Of a stretch of DNA of 23,069 bases, positions 22,809 through 23,069 are shown one piece after another. The DNA is from an uncultured Aeromonadales bacterium (GTDB taxonomy: Bacteria > Pseudomonadota > Gammaproteobacteria > Enterobacterales > Succinivibrionaceae). Made by a program: the position numbers and the translations under genes. Below the pieces are notes generated by a model. The model made no database searches. It saw only the letters and a program-made list of their open reading frames with translations, and was not told the origin of the DNA. Positions within the stretch are counted from its first letter, which is position 1. Each line of letters starts with the position of its first letter. Location: positions 1 through 23,069 of the forward strand of contig CADBNP010000185.1 of assembly GCA_902796095.1 (NCBI GenBank), given 5' to 3'.

Positions 22809-23069
22809 AACATCATCATCCCTTCTGCCGCTCGCCAGTTTTTCGGGCGATTCTGATGATTTGTCGTACGGTAACCTGTTCAGAAAATAAAATTTTGATC
22901 ACTGTCTGGTTAATTTTTAATCGAATAATGTGATCGCGTAAACATAATTGCTGAACATCTGGATCTAAAATCAAAATAAAATAGCGGGAGTTGTGCTATA
23001 TAGACTCAACAAGATGTAAGAAATTTGATTAAGTAATGAGCACTTGATCGAATAAATTATTTTTTTTGA
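22809..23069. other. AT-rich right-edge intergenic sequence
   Basis: No gene is seen after the rplI terminator. TGTGATCGCGTAAACA near 22930 resembles a CRP half-site (TGTGA perfect, right half poor). The 9-mer ATCGAATAA occurs twice (22920 and 23047). The stretch probably belongs to the control region of a gene to the right. Confidence 0.35.

Noticed and set aside
22925..22945. CRP binding site near the right edge
   Set aside because: Only the left half (TGTGA) matches well; the right half is poor, so it is mentioned in the region entry but not called as a site.
1..23069. CRISPR array, prophage or complete insertion sequence
   Set aside because: No regularly spaced repeats, phage structural genes or intact transposase with terminal inverted repeats were seen.

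Overview
The window reads as chromosome of a gammaproteobacterium. RlmB, RNase R, Prs, IspE, PPase, QmcA and the S6/S18/L9 proteins all align closely by eye with their E. coli counterparts, and lolB sits directly before ispE as is usual in that class. The absence of priB between rpsF and rpsR, the short 404-residue GlgC, the trimmed RNase R tail and an Rpn-type nuclease end at the left edge suggest a lineage away from the Enterobacterales. A host-associated anaerobe of the Aeromonadales/Succinivibrionaceae type is my best guess; that placement is inference, not read directly.

Layout. 1-1080: the 3' end of an Rpn/PD-(D/E)XK nuclease gene, then about 0.8 kb without a convincing gene, holding hairpins, a pair of imperfect direct repeats and coding-like debris. 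1081-2455: the membrane pair qmcA-nfeD. 2872-3411: ppa with its own promoter and terminator. 3507-6150: lolB-ispE with an ATGA overlap, then prs behind a terminator-like leader. 6265-6726 (minus): a ComFB-family protein. 7055-9528: a two-repeat YegP protein and an LtaS/MdoB-type membrane sulfatase-fold transferase. 9605-12268 (minus): the glycogen pair glgC-glgA. 12740-15229: dapA, trmB and a YqaB-like sugar phosphatase. 15233-16366 (minus): a divergent MEMO-family protein followed by a divergent Hfq-like protein. 16782-17813: a soluble diguanylate cyclase. 17932-18177: tRNA-Phe, tRNA-Thr and a second tRNA-Phe. 18359-22750: rnr-rlmB and the ribosomal operon rpsF-rpsR-rplI.

How the genes work together. 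Most of the window is housekeeping: PRPP synthesis (prs), pyrophosphate removal (ppa), isoprenoid precursors (ispE), lysine/peptidoglycan precursors (dapA), tRNA and rRNA methylation (trmB, rlmB), RNA decay (rnr), translation and glycogen storage. Cyclic-dinucleotide signalling is represented by a diguanylate cyclase whose RxxD inhibitory site is degraded and by a ComFB-type protein, a family reported as cyclic dinucleotide receptors.

The least conventional locus is the minus-strand MEMO-like/Hfq-like pair. The Hfq-like protein keeps the Sm fold and most distal-face residues but has lost key proximal-face and rim residues. The MEMO-like protein keeps the family's C-terminal signature but lacks the histidine of the HAGY motif. 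They appear to share one promoter and may form an undescribed functional unit; what they do is unknown.
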